This document shows, one piece after another, positions 17,209 through 27,618 of a stretch of DNA of 64,000 bases; position 1 is the first letter of the stretch, and each line of letters starts with the position of its first letter. A model generated the notes under the pieces. It was not told where the DNA came from. It did not search any database and worked only from the letters and a program-made list of their open reading frames with translations. Where the stretch lies: NCBI GenBank assembly GCA_040754075.1, contig JBFMDH010000001.1, positions 304,903 through 368,902 of the forward strand, read 5' to 3'. The stretch is from Acidobacteriota bacterium. Lineage in GTDB: Bacteria; Acidobacteriota; Blastocatellia; UBA7656. The position numbers and the translations under genes were made by a program.

Positions 17209-17519
17209 GCCTTGATAGCTGAAAAAAATGAGCGGTATAATCGTGCCCCCCCCTTCTTCCTGATTTTTAATTGGATTAAATAGCGAAACCGTTTAAACGG
17301 CGTTCCCGATTACCTCACGACCCATGATTTCTACACCTTGACACTCTATAAAATGGACGAAGCCATCATCTGACGAATCAAAGCGGGCGGGGACAAAATA
17401 AATTATTGGTGCAATAACCGTCGCAGGCTACAATGGTAACGCTCTACTGCCTGCGAGCTTTCCTTCTTCCAACTTGAGAAAATGGTTATGCGAGAAGCCG
17501 CATAACCAAAGTAGGGGTC
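17209..17519. promoter_or_regulatory. Structured intergenic region upstream of PAS kinase
   Basis: I see no gene in these 311 bp. There is a palindrome CCGTTTAAACGG near 17290 and an inverted repeat CGCAGGC/GCCTGCG (17422-17428 and 17449-17455). A perfect 10-bp hairpin, TGGTTATGCG/CGCATAACCA (17483-17492 and 17499-17508), ends only 11 bp before the kinase start codon. It lies next to the weak AGGGG ribosome site and could control translation start. Confidence 0.55.
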
Positions 17520-20213
17520 ATGAAAGAAAAAGGGAAATCCTCACCACCGGCTATCTTTCCACCTGAACGCCTCTCACGGCATTTTATTTTCAAGCCCTAT
17601 TATTTGCCACGATGGGGAAAGTATGTGCTGGCAGTGGCGCTCACCGCAGCCGCCCTTTTATTGCATGTGTTTCTTGGATTTTCACCCAGTGAAGACTTGG
17701 GGCTGACGTTGTTTTTGATTCCTATTGTGCTGAGCGCCTATATGGGCGGACTCGGCACCGGTTTGGTCTCGACAGCCATCATCGCCATTTTTACTCACTA
17801 CTACCTGATCAATCTGATTCATAACTTGCCGGTTTACCAGACCATTCACCGTTTGGAATGGGTGACCTTGGTTGCCATCGGCAGCCTCATCAGTTTTTTA
17901 ATCGAAGCCCTGCACCGTTCGCGTCAAAAGGCTGAGGCGATGATTGCCGAACGCGACGAGATGCAGATTTCATTGTGTGAGAATGAATCGCGATTGAGCG
18001 CCATTTTTCAGGGCATTTCCGACGCTGCGGTGTTTACCGATTTAGAGCGGCGCATTGTGTTGGTGAATCCCGCTTTCACCACGATGTTCGGTTATACGGC
18101 TGAAGAGGCGCTGGGCAGGGGCACGGATTTTCTTTATGCCGACCTGGCGGATTTTGAAAGAATGGGCAGAGAACGCTTCAATCCCCATGCCCAGTCAGAC
18201 CCTTCGCCTTATCAAATCAGTTTTCGTCGCCAGGATGGCTCCACCTTCTGGACGGAATCTCTGGGCTTGCGAATTTATGCGGAAGACGGAACCCCCAAAG
18301 GCTATCTCGGCGTGCATCGCGACATTACCGAACGCCGCCGCGCCAAAGCGGAATTATCTTACAGTGAAGCGCGTTATCGCGCTCTGGTTCTGGCAACTTC
18401 GCAAATCGTCTGGACTGCCGATGCCACAGGCAGTGTGACGACCGCTTTAAACCTTGAACCCTATATCGACGTTACGCGGAATCCCCAGGGAATGAACTGG
18501 CTTAAAGCTGTGCATCCTGATGAACGCGAACGGGTTTTGCAGGTTTATCAAGCGGGAATACGAAATCAATTACCTTTCGAGGTGGAAAACCGTGGAGTTT
18601 ATGGCGATGGCAGCTATCACGATTATTTAACCCGCGTGGTGCCGGTGAAGAATGCCGATGGCACGGTTCGGGAATGGACTGCCGCCTCAACCGACATCAC
18701 CGACCGCAAACGCGCTGAAAAAGATTTGCGCGAATCCGAAGAACGCTTTCGCCAGTTTGCTGAAAATATCAAAGATGTTTTGTGGATTAATAATCCCCAT
18801 ATTCCGAAAGTGCTTTACGTCTCTCCGGCTTATGAAAAGTTGTGGGGGCGACCGGCGGTTGAATTATATGCGGATTTCTCGCAATGGCTGGCAGGCATTC
18901 ACCCGGATGACCGTCAAATGGCGCTTGAGACCTTTGCGAACGGCAGGGGTGAAGGAGGTTACGACACGGAATATCGCGTGGCGCGCCCTGATGGCTCGCT
19001 GATCTGGATTCGCGACCGGGGCTTTCCGATTTTTAATGAGCGCGGTGAACTGATTCGCATGTCGGGCATCGCCGAAGACATTACTGAACGCAAACACGCC
19101 GAAACCGCATTGCAGGAATCCGAAGAACGCTTCCGCGTGTTGTTTAATGAAAAAGCGGTTGCCAGTTTGATTATTGACCTGCGCAACCATTCGATTGTCG
19201 ATTGCAATGAAAAAGCTCTGGAACTCTTCGGCTATTCAAAAGTGGAGATGTTGCAATTGGGAATTCCCGATTTGACGGTTAATGAAACCGACGAAAATGT
19301 GAACCGGATCAGGGATGAAATTTTAGAGATAAAAATGAACGTGCAGATTGAAAGTTCAATGCGAACCCAATCGGGAGAGGTGTTAAATGTCCTGGCCAAC
19401 GGTTCGACCGTGCAGATTGGCGGGGGAACCTTCGGTTATTGCTCGATGATCGATATCACCGACCGCAAACGCGCTGAAGATGCCCTGGCAAAATATACTG
19501 AAGAGTTGGCGCGTTCCAATAAAGACCTCGAACAATTTGCCTATGTCGCTTCGCATGATTTGCAGGAGCCTCTACGCGCGGTTGCCGGGTGTGTGCAGGT
19601 TTTGCAGCGACGCTACGCCGGACGGCTTGATGACCGCGCCGATGAACTCATCCGGCATACGGTGGATGGCGCTGAACGCATGCGAATTTTGATTGAAGAT
19701 TTGCTGGCGTTTTCCCGCGTTGGAACCCGTGGCGGAAAGTTCGCCACCTGCGATAGCCAAAAATCGCTCACCGATGCGCTGGCAAACCTCCGGCTGGCGA
19801 TTGCAGAGAGCGGCGCACAGATTACTCACGGGGCTTTGCCTTTACTCACCGCCGATGCCACGCAACTGACGCTGTTGTTTCAAAACCTGCTCAGTAATGC
19901 CATCAAATTTCGCCGCGCCTCAGCGCCGCAAATTCACATCGAAGCCCGACACCAAGCCAATGAATGGGTATTTTCGGTGCGCGACAATGGCATCGGCATC
20001 GAGCCGCAATATCACCAACGGATTTTCGGTATCTTTCAACGCCTGCATACGCGCCACGAATATCCGGGCACCGGTATGGGCTTGGCGATTTGCAAACGCA
20101 TTGTCGAACGCCACAGCGGACGTATCTGGGTTGAGTCGGTGTTTGGTGAGGGGGGGACATTTTATTTCAGTTTGCCCGACAAAAAACCAATTGAACGAAA
20201 TGGAAATTCATGA
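17520..20213 (+). CDS. PAS-rich membrane sensor histidine kinase
   Basis: The 897-aa kinase begins with a DUF4118/KdpD-like membrane domain (helices at about residues 34-53, 60-92 and 112-131). Four PAS/PAC units follow (start points near residues 157, 285, 410 and 535), each ending in the DITERK/DITDRK motif. The HisKA domain has ASHDLQEPLR with the phospho-acceptor His679. The ATPase domain has LLSNAIKFRR, DNGIGIEP and GTGMGLAICKRI. The stop overlaps the start of the receiver gene by four bases. The architecture resembles bacteriophytochrome-type HWE/HisKA sensors, but there is no GAF/PHY here. The signal is unknown. Confidence 0.93.
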   Translation: MKEKGKSSPPAIFPPERLSRHFIFKPYYLPRWGKYVLAVALTAAALLLHVFLGFSPSEDLGLTLFLIPIVLSAYMGGLGTGLVSTAIIAIFTHYYLINLIHNLPVYQTIHRLEWVTLVAIGSLISFLIEALHRSRQKAEAMIAERDEMQISLCENESRLSAIFQGISDAAVFTDLERRIVLVNPAFTTMFGYTAEEALGRGTDFLYADLADFERMGRERFNPHAQSDPSPYQISFRRQDGSTFWTESLGLRIYAEDGTPKGYLGVHRDITERRRAKAELSYSEARYRALVLATSQIVWTADATGSVTTALNLEPYIDVTRNPQGMNWLKAVHPDERERVLQVYQAGIRNQLPFEVENRGVYGDGSYHDYLTRVVPVKNADGTVREWTAASTDITDRKRAEKDLRESEERFRQFAENIKDVLWINNPHIPKVLYVSPAYEKLWGRPAVELYADFSQWLAGIHPDDRQMALETFANGRGEGGYDTEYRVARPDGSLIWIRDRGFPIFNERGELIRMSGIAEDITERKHAETALQESEERFRVLFNEKAVASLIIDLRNHSIVDCNEKALELFGYSKVEMLQLGIPDLTVNETDENVNRIRDEILEIKMNVQIESSMRTQSGEVLNVLANGSTVQIGGGTFGYCSMIDITDRKRAEDALAKYTEELARSNKDLEQFAYVASHDLQEPLRAVAGCVQVLQRRYAGRLDDRADELIRHTVDGAERMRILIEDLLAFSRVGTRGGKFATCDSQKSLTDALANLRLAIAESGAQITHGALPLLTADATQLTLLFQNLLSNAIKFRRASAPQIHIEARHQANEWVFSVRDNGIGIEPQYHQRIFGIFQRLHTRHEYPGTGMGLAICKRIVERHSGRIWVESVFGEGGTFYFSLPDKKPIERNGNS

Positions 20214-20683
20214 CGGAAGAAAAATTGCACAGGTCAATTGAAATTCTGCTGGTCGAAGATAGTCCGACCGATGCCTTGCTGACGCGCGAAGCCTTTGACC
20301 ATTGCCCTTTGAACCATCATCTGCACCACGTTGAAAATGGCGCGGATGCGCTCGCCTATTTACGTCGTGAAAACGGCTATGCAAGCAGGTCGCGCCCCGA
20401 CCTCATTCTGCTCGATTTAAATTTACCGCGAAAAAACGGCATTGAAGTGCTGCGCGAGATTAAAAATGAAGCGCAGTTGGCAAGCATACCGGTCGTGGTG
20501 TTGACCACTTCGCAGGACGAAGCCGATATAGTCACCGCGTATGATTTGCACGCCAACTGTTATATCACCAAGCCTGTAGAGTTCGACGAGTTGGTTGCTG
20601 TGGCGCGCGCCATCGGCGAGTTCTGGTTTGGGGTTGTCACCTTACCGCGTAATAAAAAAATCGTAGGTAGCTCAAATGTCTAA
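20210..20683 (+). CDS. Single-domain receiver, Rcp1 type
   Basis: This 157-aa protein is a stand-alone response-regulator receiver. It has the acidic pair in LLVEDSPTDALL, the phosphorylated Asp69 in LILLDLNLPRKNG, the Thr in VVLTTS and the Lys in YITKP. The Rcp1/CheY-like group usually passes phosphate between kinases. It overlaps both neighbours by 4 and 8 bases, so it most likely shuttles phosphate between the upstream PAS kinase and the downstream hybrid kinase. Confidence 0.93.
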   Translation: MTEEKLHRSIEILLVEDSPTDALLTREAFDHCPLNHHLHHVENGADALAYLRRENGYASRSRPDLILLDLNLPRKNGIEVLREIKNEAQLASIPVVVLTTSQDEADIVTAYDLHANCYITKPVEFDELVAVARAIGEFWFGVVTLPRNKKIVGSSNV

Positions 20684-23600
20684 TCAATTAATGATTCGTA
20701 TTTTGCTGGTTGAAGATAATTTCACCGATGTTCTGCTGCTGCGGGAAACGCTCTCCGGGGTCGCCAATGTCGAATTCGCGCTGACCCATGTTGTGAAATT
20801 GTCAGAAGCCTTGTCGCGTATCCAGAATGAAGTGTTTGATGTCGTGTTATTAGACCTCGGACTGCCGGATTCAAGCGGCGTTGATACGATTATGCAATTT
20901 CATCAACAAGCGCCCGCGATTCCCGTGCTGGTATTGACCGGAGTGGATAATGAAGACACCGGAATTGCCGCTTTGCAGGAGGGGGCGCAGGATTACCTGG
21001 TAAAAAATCAACTGCAACCGGCATTGCTCGGACGCGCCATTCGTTATGCTATCGAGCGGCATCGCGCCGCCACCGCTTTGCAGGAAAGCGAATTGCGGCT
21101 TGCGGCGATTGTTGATTCGCCGATGGATGCCATCGTTATTGTTGATGATGAGCATCATATCACTCTCTTTAACTCGGCGGCAGAACAGTTGTTCGGCTAT
21201 CGCGAAACCGAGGTCATCGGAAAAAGTATCAATCTGCTAATCCCCGAACGCTTTCGCGAGGCGCACATCGAACATATTCGCGCTTTTGGCGAATCTTCAA
21301 ATTACCCGATTCGCATGGATCAACGGCGCGAAGTCGTGGGTTTGCGCGCCGATGGCACAGAGTTTCCGATTGAAACCTCGATTGCCCAATTTATCGTGAC
21401 CGGACGCAAAATGTTCACCGCCATCGTGCGTGACATTACCAACCGCAAAAAAGCCCAGGCAGAGATTTTGATGTTGAACCAGAATCTGCAACGGCGCATC
21501 GACGAAATGGAAACCCTGCTCAATGTCTTGCCCATTCCGATTGGCATTGCCAGTGACCCCGAATGTCGCCATATCCGCGCCAATCCGGCATTTGCTGAAC
21601 TGCTGGCAATTTCGCCCGATGCCAATGCTTCGCTCTCAGCCGATGAGGCTGAACGCCCCAAGCATTTCAAAATTTATCAGAGAGACCGTGAACTTGCTCC
21701 TGAAGAATTGCCGCTACAGATTGCCGCAAGTCAGGGCAGGGAAATCCGCGACTTTGAAGCCAAGGTGATTCGCAGTGATGGAACCTCGGTTGATATTCTC
21801 GGTTATACGTCGCCGTTATTTGATGAGCACGGCAAAGCCCGTGGCAGCGTCGGCGCGTTTGTTGATATTACCGAACGCAAACGCGCCGAACTGCTTAACG
21901 AAGGTCAAAAGCAGGTGCTGGAAATGATTGCCAGCGGCGCGCCGCTTAAAGCGACGCTTGAGGCTTTACTCCGGTTTGTGGAAGCCAGTTCTGCGGGAAT
22001 GCTTTGTTCGATTCTCTTGCTCGATGCCGAAGGGAAACATCTCTATCACGGCGCAGCTCCCAGTTTGCCGCAGGAATACACCACAGCGATTGACGGCATT
22101 GCTATTGGTCCGCAAGTCGGCTCCTGCGGAACCGCCGCTTTTCAACGCCAGGCGGTTTTTGTTCGGGATATTGCGACCGACCCGCTCTGGAAAAATTACA
22201 AAGACCTGGCGCTGGGGTTCGGGTTACACGCCTGTTGGTCAACGCCGATTTTCGATGACCAGCAACGGCTGCTGGGAACTTTTGCGATGTATTACCATCA
22301 GCCCGCTTTACCCAGTGCCTCACAATTGCAGCTCATTGAAATCGCTACCCATACCGCCGCCATCTGTATCAACAAACACCGCACTGAAGAGGCGATGGCA
22401 AAAAGCCATGAGCAATTGCGCTTGTTGATTGAACAAGCGCCCATCAGCATTGCCATGTTTGACCGCGACATGCGTTACCTGACGACCAGCCGACGATGGA
22501 TCGAAGATTATGGCAGAGGGTATGACGATTTGACGGGTCGTTCACATTACGAAGTCAATCCCGATCTGCCCGACGAGTGGAAAGCCATCCATCAAAGAGG
22601 GCTGGCGGGTGAGATGTTAAGAAATGACGATGACCAGTGGTTGCACAGTGATGGCACCAGACAATGGTTGAGATGGGCAGTGCTTCCCTGGCGCAATAGT
22701 CGCGATGAAATCGGCGGCATCATCATTTCGGCAGAAGACATCACCGAACGCAAACGCGCCCAACTACGGCTGGCAACTCAGGAATCCATCAGCCGGACGT
22801 TAGTCGAAGCGAAATCGCTGGCTGAAGCCATGCCCAGGGTGTTAAAGGCGCTTTGCGAATCCGAAAACTGGGATTTCAGCGCCATGTGGCGAGTCGATAA
22901 ACAAGCCGATTGGCTTGATTGTCTTGAGGTCTGGCATCAGCCTGATTTCAGAGCGCCGGAATTGCTGGAGTTGTCGCGCAAATGTACTTTTAAAAGTGGT
23001 GAGGGGTTGCCGGGAATCATCTGGCAGACCGGCAAATCGCTATATTGGGAGAATCTTAAAAACGCCCACTTTTATTTGCGTTCGGCTCCCGCTATGGATG
23101 CCGGTTATTATTCGGCTTTCGGTTTTCCGATTCTGCTGGGTGACGAAGTCACCGGGGTGATTGATTGTCTTGGGCATCAACTCCCGAAACCCGACCAGAG
23201 TTTGCTCGATATGCTTGAAGTTATCGGCAAACAGATCGGGCAGTTCATCGAACATCGCCGCGCCGAAGAAGCCATTCAGCGATTCGTTGCTTATAGCCCG
23301 ACCGTGCTTTATGCCTTAAAAATAAAAGGTGACAAGTTAGTGTATGGCTGGACGAGCGACAATATTTTCGATCTCACCGGATATACGGTGAAAGAAACTC
23401 TGGAACCGGACTGGTGGGTAAATCATATTCATCCCGAAGATAAAGCGTCGGTTTTGTCTGCTCAGCCGGTTCCGTATGACCTTGACCATCAAATACAGGA
23501 ATTTCGTTTCCGCCGCAAAGACGGCAGTTATTTCTGGGTGCGCGATGAAAAACGACTGTTGCGTGATGAACAGGGAATGCCTGCGGAAATTATCGGTTGC

Positions 23601-24791
23601 TGGTCGGACATCAGCGACCGCATCGAACTCGAAGACCAATTGCGGCAATCACAAAAAATGGAAGCGGTGGGACGACTGGCAGGCGGTATCGCTCATGATT
23701 TCAATAATCTGCTCACGGTGATTATCGGCTATAGCGATTTGCTGTATTCGCGATTTTCCGAAAGCGACATCAATCGTTCGCTGGCAGACAACATCCGCAA
23801 CGCCGGACAACGCGCCGCTGTGCTAACCCGTCAACTGCTGGCATTCAGTCGCAAACAGGTGCTTGAACCCAAGGTTCTTGATCTCAATGAGATCGTCACC
23901 AACACCGAAAAATTGCTGAAACGACTGATTGGCGAAGATATTAATTTAAAGACCGAGCTTTCGCCCGCGCTTAGCCCGATCAAAGTTGATCCGGGGCAGA
24001 TCGAACAGGTGATTATCAATCTGGCGGTCAATTCACGCGATGCGCTGCCGCAGGGCGGACAACTGACGATTGCGACGAAGAATATAAAAATTGATGAGAA
24101 AAATCATCACCTGTATCCATCAATGCCGCACGGCAATTATGTACAGTTGGTGCTCAGTGATAATGGCTGCGGCATGCCGCCAGAAATTAAAGCCCGGATT
24201 TTTGAACCGTTCTTTACCACCAAAGAGGTCGGTAAAGGCACGGGGCTTGGACTGGCAACCGTCTTCGGCATTGTCAAACAAAGCGAAGGCTTCATTGAAG
24301 TAGACAGTGAAATTGATAAAGGCACCACCTTTGCGATTTATTTGCCGGCTTTTGAATCGCCGGACTCAGGCAAGTCGACTGATGGCGAGTTGAAACCGTC
24401 GGGAACCGGCAGTGAAACGATTTTGTTGGTCGAGGATGAAGAGAGCGTAAGACAAATCGCCAAGTTGACGTTGGAAATGCGTGGCTATCTGGTACTGGAA
24501 GCTCGCAATGCGCGCGATGCCATTTTCCTCAGAGAAAATTATTCAGGGAAAATCGACCTCCTGGTGACCGATGTCGTTATGCCGGAAATGAGCGGGCGGG
24601 AACTCGCGGAACGATTGCGGATGAACGACCCCACGCTGAATATTTTGTTTATGAGCGGTTATATTGATGATGCGATTTTGCGCCACGGCATCAGCGCCGC
24701 GCATCACACCTTTTTATCGAAACCGTTTTCACCGAGTGCTCTGGTTGAAAAAGTTCGCCATATTCTCGATGAACCCAAAAAGCCTTCGTAA
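20676..24791 (+). CDS. Hybrid histidine kinase REC-PAS-GAF-HK-REC
   Basis: At 1371 aa this is one of the largest proteins in the window. An N-terminal receiver (Asp60 in VVLLDLGLPD) is followed by two PAS units (about residues 140-260 and 270-400), a GAF domain (about 410-570), a PAS (about 580-700), a second GAF (about 710-860) and a PAS (about 870-985). Then come HisKA with IAHDFNNLL (His1007), HATPase_c (VNSRDAL, DNGCGMPPE, GTGLGLATVFGIV) and a C-terminal receiver (Asp1299 in LLVTDVVMPEMSG). It has no membrane helices, so it is cytoplasmic. Input and output receivers in one protein suggest a phosphorelay node fed by the Rcp1-like receiver. Confidence 0.93.
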   Translation: MSNQLMIRILLVEDNFTDVLLLRETLSGVANVEFALTHVVKLSEALSRIQNEVFDVVLLDLGLPDSSGVDTIMQFHQQAPAIPVLVLTGVDNEDTGIAALQEGAQDYLVKNQLQPALLGRAIRYAIERHRAATALQESELRLAAIVDSPMDAIVIVDDEHHITLFNSAAEQLFGYRETEVIGKSINLLIPERFREAHIEHIRAFGESSNYPIRMDQRREVVGLRADGTEFPIETSIAQFIVTGRKMFTAIVRDITNRKKAQAEILMLNQNLQRRIDEMETLLNVLPIPIGIASDPECRHIRANPAFAELLAISPDANASLSADEAERPKHFKIYQRDRELAPEELPLQIAASQGREIRDFEAKVIRSDGTSVDILGYTSPLFDEHGKARGSVGAFVDITERKRAELLNEGQKQVLEMIASGAPLKATLEALLRFVEASSAGMLCSILLLDAEGKHLYHGAAPSLPQEYTTAIDGIAIGPQVGSCGTAAFQRQAVFVRDIATDPLWKNYKDLALGFGLHACWSTPIFDDQQRLLGTFAMYYHQPALPSASQLQLIEIATHTAAICINKHRTEEAMAKSHEQLRLLIEQAPISIAMFDRDMRYLTTSRRWIEDYGRGYDDLTGRSHYEVNPDLPDEWKAIHQRGLAGEMLRNDDDQWLHSDGTRQWLRWAVLPWRNSRDEIGGIIISAEDITERKRAQLRLATQESISRTLVEAKSLAEAMPRVLKALCESENWDFSAMWRVDKQADWLDCLEVWHQPDFRAPELLELSRKCTFKSGEGLPGIIWQTGKSLYWENLKNAHFYLRSAPAMDAGYYSAFGFPILLGDEVTGVIDCLGHQLPKPDQSLLDMLEVIGKQIGQFIEHRRAEEAIQRFVAYSPTVLYALKIKGDKLVYGWTSDNIFDLTGYTVKETLEPDWWVNHIHPEDKASVLSAQPVPYDLDHQIQEFRFRRKDGSYFWVRDEKRLLRDEQGMPAEIIGCWSDISDRIELEDQLRQSQKMEAVGRLAGGIAHDFNNLLTVIIGYSDLLYSRFSESDINRSLADNIRNAGQRAAVLTRQLLAFSRKQVLEPKVLDLNEIVTNTEKLLKRLIGEDINLKTELSPALSPIKVDPGQIEQVIINLAVNSRDALPQGGQLTIATKNIKIDEKNHHLYPSMPHGNYVQLVLSDNGCGMPPEIKARIFEPFFTTKEVGKGTGLGLATVFGIVKQSEGFIEVDSEIDKGTTFAIYLPAFESPDSGKSTDGELKPSGTGSETILLVEDEESVRQIAKLTLEMRGYLVLEARNARDAIFLRENYSGKIDLLVTDVVMPEMSGRELAERLRMNDPTLNILFMSGYIDDAILRHGISAAHHTFLSKPFSPSALVEKVRHILDEPKKPS

Positions 24792-24880
24792 AGATTTACG
24801 CCTGTCAGTTTTCGGTTGGAAGCCGACAGTGACCGCGCCTGACGCCATACCCGTTGAGTAGCCATCTTTGACCGCGCTGG

Positions 24881-27037
24881 TTAGCGTTCGATAATTTCGA
24901 CGCGCTCGATTTTATCGCCGCGCGCGATGCGACCGACGACCTCCATTCCCGCTGTGACCTGACCGAATATGGTGTAACCGCCGTCGAGGTGCGGTTGCGG
25001 CGAATGGGTGATGAAAAATTGACTGCCGCCGGTGTCTTTGCCCGATAGCGCCATGCCGACCGCGCCGGTTTTGTATTCCAATAAATTAATCTCGTCGCGA
25101 ATTTGATAATCGGGTCCGCCGTTTTGATCGCCGCGCGGGTCGCCGCCCTGAATCACGAAATTGGGCACCACGCGAATCCACGCGAGTCCATTAAAGAAAC
25201 CGCTTTTTGCCAGTTGCAGGAAATTATCGACGGTTATCGGCGCATCCGCCGGTTTCAACTCAATCCGCACATCGCCTTTTGTGGTATGCAATATGGCAAT
25301 CGGATTTTTTCCCGATGACGTCAGTTGCGCCAGGCGTTTCCAATAGGCGCGGTCGTGTCCGGTCTTCACCGTGCCGATGCTCAGTTTCAATCCGCTCACA
25401 TCCTGTTTCGATTCGATTAGAAGTTCGGCGGCGCGACGCCGCACGACATAATCATCGTCTTTGGTCTCTTCGGCGAGCGCCTGAATGTTCATCGGTTTTT
25501 TTAATTTGGTGAGGGCTTCAACGATAGCGATTCGCGCATCGTTGGCTTTATCGGCTTTGGCGGTTTTGTAAGCTTCGTTGAGCGCCGTAATCACCGTATC
25601 CGATGCCTCGCCCGCATCGCCTAAAAGGTTTGCAACGGTAGCGCGCGCCACGACGTCCGGGGTTTTCAATTGATCAAGTAAAATTTTTTGCAAGCCATCG
25701 AGTTTCGTCGCCGCCAGCGCATTTAAAATATCGGAGATGGCGCGCGCGTCGGGTTTTGCCGCGAACAGGTCAATCAACGTTGCTTTGGCTTTTTCGGTTC
25801 TGAGTTCGCCAAGCCCTTGCGCGAAATTGGCTACGGCTTTCCAGTTGGCGATTTGAATTTTTGCCGATTCGGGAAAATCGAAAAACGCCGCTTCACCAAA
25901 TTTCGCCAGCGCGATTTCAACTTCAGGACTTGAACCGATGTGATTATCGACAGCCAGACGAAAGGCATTCAAAAACGGCAGGGCTTTCGCATCTTTCAAG
26001 TTGCCAAGCGCCGTGGCGACCAGCAGCAATAAATTCTGTTCACTGGGGACGCCGCCTTTGGCGCGGTCAAAGGCGCGAAAACCCGCGAGCCATTTATTGC
26101 CCGAATTGATTAACGGTTCGACGGCTTTGGCGTCGCCAATCGCGCCGAGCGCATTGATTGCGGAAGCTACGACCCGTTCATCTTTATCGGTCAGCAATTT
26201 GATTAACGGTTCAACCGCTTTTGCATCTTTGGCAACGCCGAGGGCGCGCGCTGCCTGGGCGCGAACCAGCGCGTCCCGGTCTTCAAGCAAGGGAATTAAA
26301 TTGGGGACGGCTGGGGCGATGTTTTCGCGAATGCGGGCAAGCGCATTTGCGGCTTGCCATCTGAGGTCTGCATCGGTTGAACGCAGTTGATTGATGATTG
26401 CCGGAATGGTTGACGCTTGGCGAATGCGCAACAGCGCCGTGAGCGTAAGCGAGGCAATCATTTTGCTGTCGGGCGAAACCGGTTGCGCAGGGTCAGGCAA
26501 TAATTTGACCAGGGTTTCGGCAATGCCGACCAGACCGTATTTGCCGAGGGCTTCGGCGGAGAGTTTATTCGAGGCGATTTTGCCGAGGGCTTCGGCGGCG
26601 CGGGCGCGCACCAATGCGGAGTCTTCGACTTCGGGATTGAGGCGGTCAAACAGTGAAGAAACCGCATAATGGCTTTCGATTTCGCCGAGCGAAAAAGCGG
26701 CAAGAGCGCGCAGTTCCGGGTTGCGGTCGATTTTTAAAACTTCGGTAAGCGAGTTGATATAGGATGGGTAGCCGATGCGCCCCAGAGCGAGAATCGCCCG
26801 GCGTCGCGCCGCGCCGTTATTGGCATTCAAGGGTGACACCAGATCAACCAACTCTTTGCTATTCGCCTGACGTTCATCTTCGGCTTGAATGATTTTCGGC
26901 AGGACGAGTTGCAAGGTGCGGTCGCGTTTCAGCGACGGTTTCTGTTGCGGCGGCAACGTCGGCGGCAACCCTTGCGCGAACAGTTGTCCGATTAAAATTA
27001 AAATTGCGATACCCGAAAAGGCTAAACGATTTTTCAT
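24881..27037 (-). CDS. Secreted HEAT-repeat protein fused to cyclophilin
   Basis: The 718-aa protein has a signal peptide (about residues 1-21, ending LFAQG). Some 12-14 HEAT-like repeats follow, with EDRDALVRAQAARALGVAKD and TDKDERVVASAINALGAIGD as clear units. From about residue 570 there is a cyclophilin-type peptidyl-prolyl isomerase (APITVDNFLQLAKSGFFNGL, NFVIQGGDPRGD, GSQFFITHSPQPHLDGGYTI). It probably folds or chaperones proteins in the periplasm, with the HEAT solenoid choosing clients. The usual active-site Arg of cyclophilin (FHRV) is replaced in AWIRVVPNF by a related Trp-Ile-Arg, so Arg is retained. Confidence 0.9.
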   Translation of the reverse strand: MKNRLAFSGIAILILIGQLFAQGLPPTLPPQQKPSLKRDRTLQLVLPKIIQAEDERQANSKELVDLVSPLNANNGAARRRAILALGRIGYPSYINSLTEVLKIDRNPELRALAAFSLGEIESHYAVSSLFDRLNPEVEDSALVRARAAEALGKIASNKLSAEALGKYGLVGIAETLVKLLPDPAQPVSPDSKMIASLTLTALLRIRQASTIPAIINQLRSTDADLRWQAANALARIRENIAPAVPNLIPLLEDRDALVRAQAARALGVAKDAKAVEPLIKLLTDKDERVVASAINALGAIGDAKAVEPLINSGNKWLAGFRAFDRAKGGVPSEQNLLLLVATALGNLKDAKALPFLNAFRLAVDNHIGSSPEVEIALAKFGEAAFFDFPESAKIQIANWKAVANFAQGLGELRTEKAKATLIDLFAAKPDARAISDILNALAATKLDGLQKILLDQLKTPDVVARATVANLLGDAGEASDTVITALNEAYKTAKADKANDARIAIVEALTKLKKPMNIQALAEETKDDDYVVRRRAAELLIESKQDVSGLKLSIGTVKTGHDRAYWKRLAQLTSSGKNPIAILHTTKGDVRIELKPADAPITVDNFLQLAKSGFFNGLAWIRVVPNFVIQGGDPRGDQNGGPDYQIRDEINLLEYKTGAVGMALSGKDTGGSQFFITHSPQPHLDGGYTIFGQVTAGMEVVGRIARGDKIERVEIIER

Positions 27038-27060
27038 AACGTAATGAATTAATCTTAACG

Positions 27061-27501
27061 TTAATTTGATTCGACTGCCATCATGGTTGCCTGCATGGTG
27101 GCGATGAGTTTTTCCGCGCCGTCGCGAATGGCAAAGGCATCGCCTTCACACACCGTTAAGGTCTTTCCGGCTTTTTTTACGCGCCCACGGGCGATGATCT
27201 TTTCGCCAAGCGCCGGCGCGACAAAATTGATTTTGAATTCAACTGTGACCACTTCAAAATTTTCCGCAAACAGGCTGATTGCCGCATAACCGCAGGCGGT
27301 ATCGACAATCGCGGCAACCGCTGCGCCATGCACGAAGCCGTGTTGTTGGGTGAGGTCTTCGCGGCGGTCGAGTTCGATTTCGACTTCGCCGGGTCGCACA
27401 CTGATAAGGCGCGCGCCGAGAGTGGTCATCAATCCTTGGCGCGCGAAACTGGCGCGCACCTTCGTTGCAAAATTCGCGTCTTGCGGTTCAAATGCGGTCA
27501 T
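27061..27501 (-). CDS. PaaI-family hotdog thioesterase
   Basis: This 146-aa protein is a hotdog-fold thioesterase of the PaaI type, which hydrolyses acyl-CoA. The signature is QHGFVHGAAVAAIVDTACGYAA with the catalytic HGG-like turn (VHGAA) and the helix Asp; the beta-strand VVTVEFKINFVAPA follows. It ends 23 bp downstream of the cyclophilin start and reads in the same direction, but there is no clear functional link. The substrate cannot be told from the sequence. Confidence 0.9.
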   Translation of the reverse strand: MTAFEPQDANFATKVRASFARQGLMTTLGARLISVRPGEVEIELDRREDLTQQHGFVHGAAVAAIVDTACGYAAISLFAENFEVVTVEFKINFVAPALGEKIIARGRVKKAGKTLTVCEGDAFAIRDGAEKLIATMQATMMAVESN

Positions 27502-27618
27502 ACAAATTCAGATGATGGAACCGAACGAAATCCGAAACAAAAAGTAGTCAAGATAAACTCTCTGCAAAACTTTAGACGATCAGCATAGCGATTTTTCGGC
27601 GTCCGTTTATGCCGTCGT

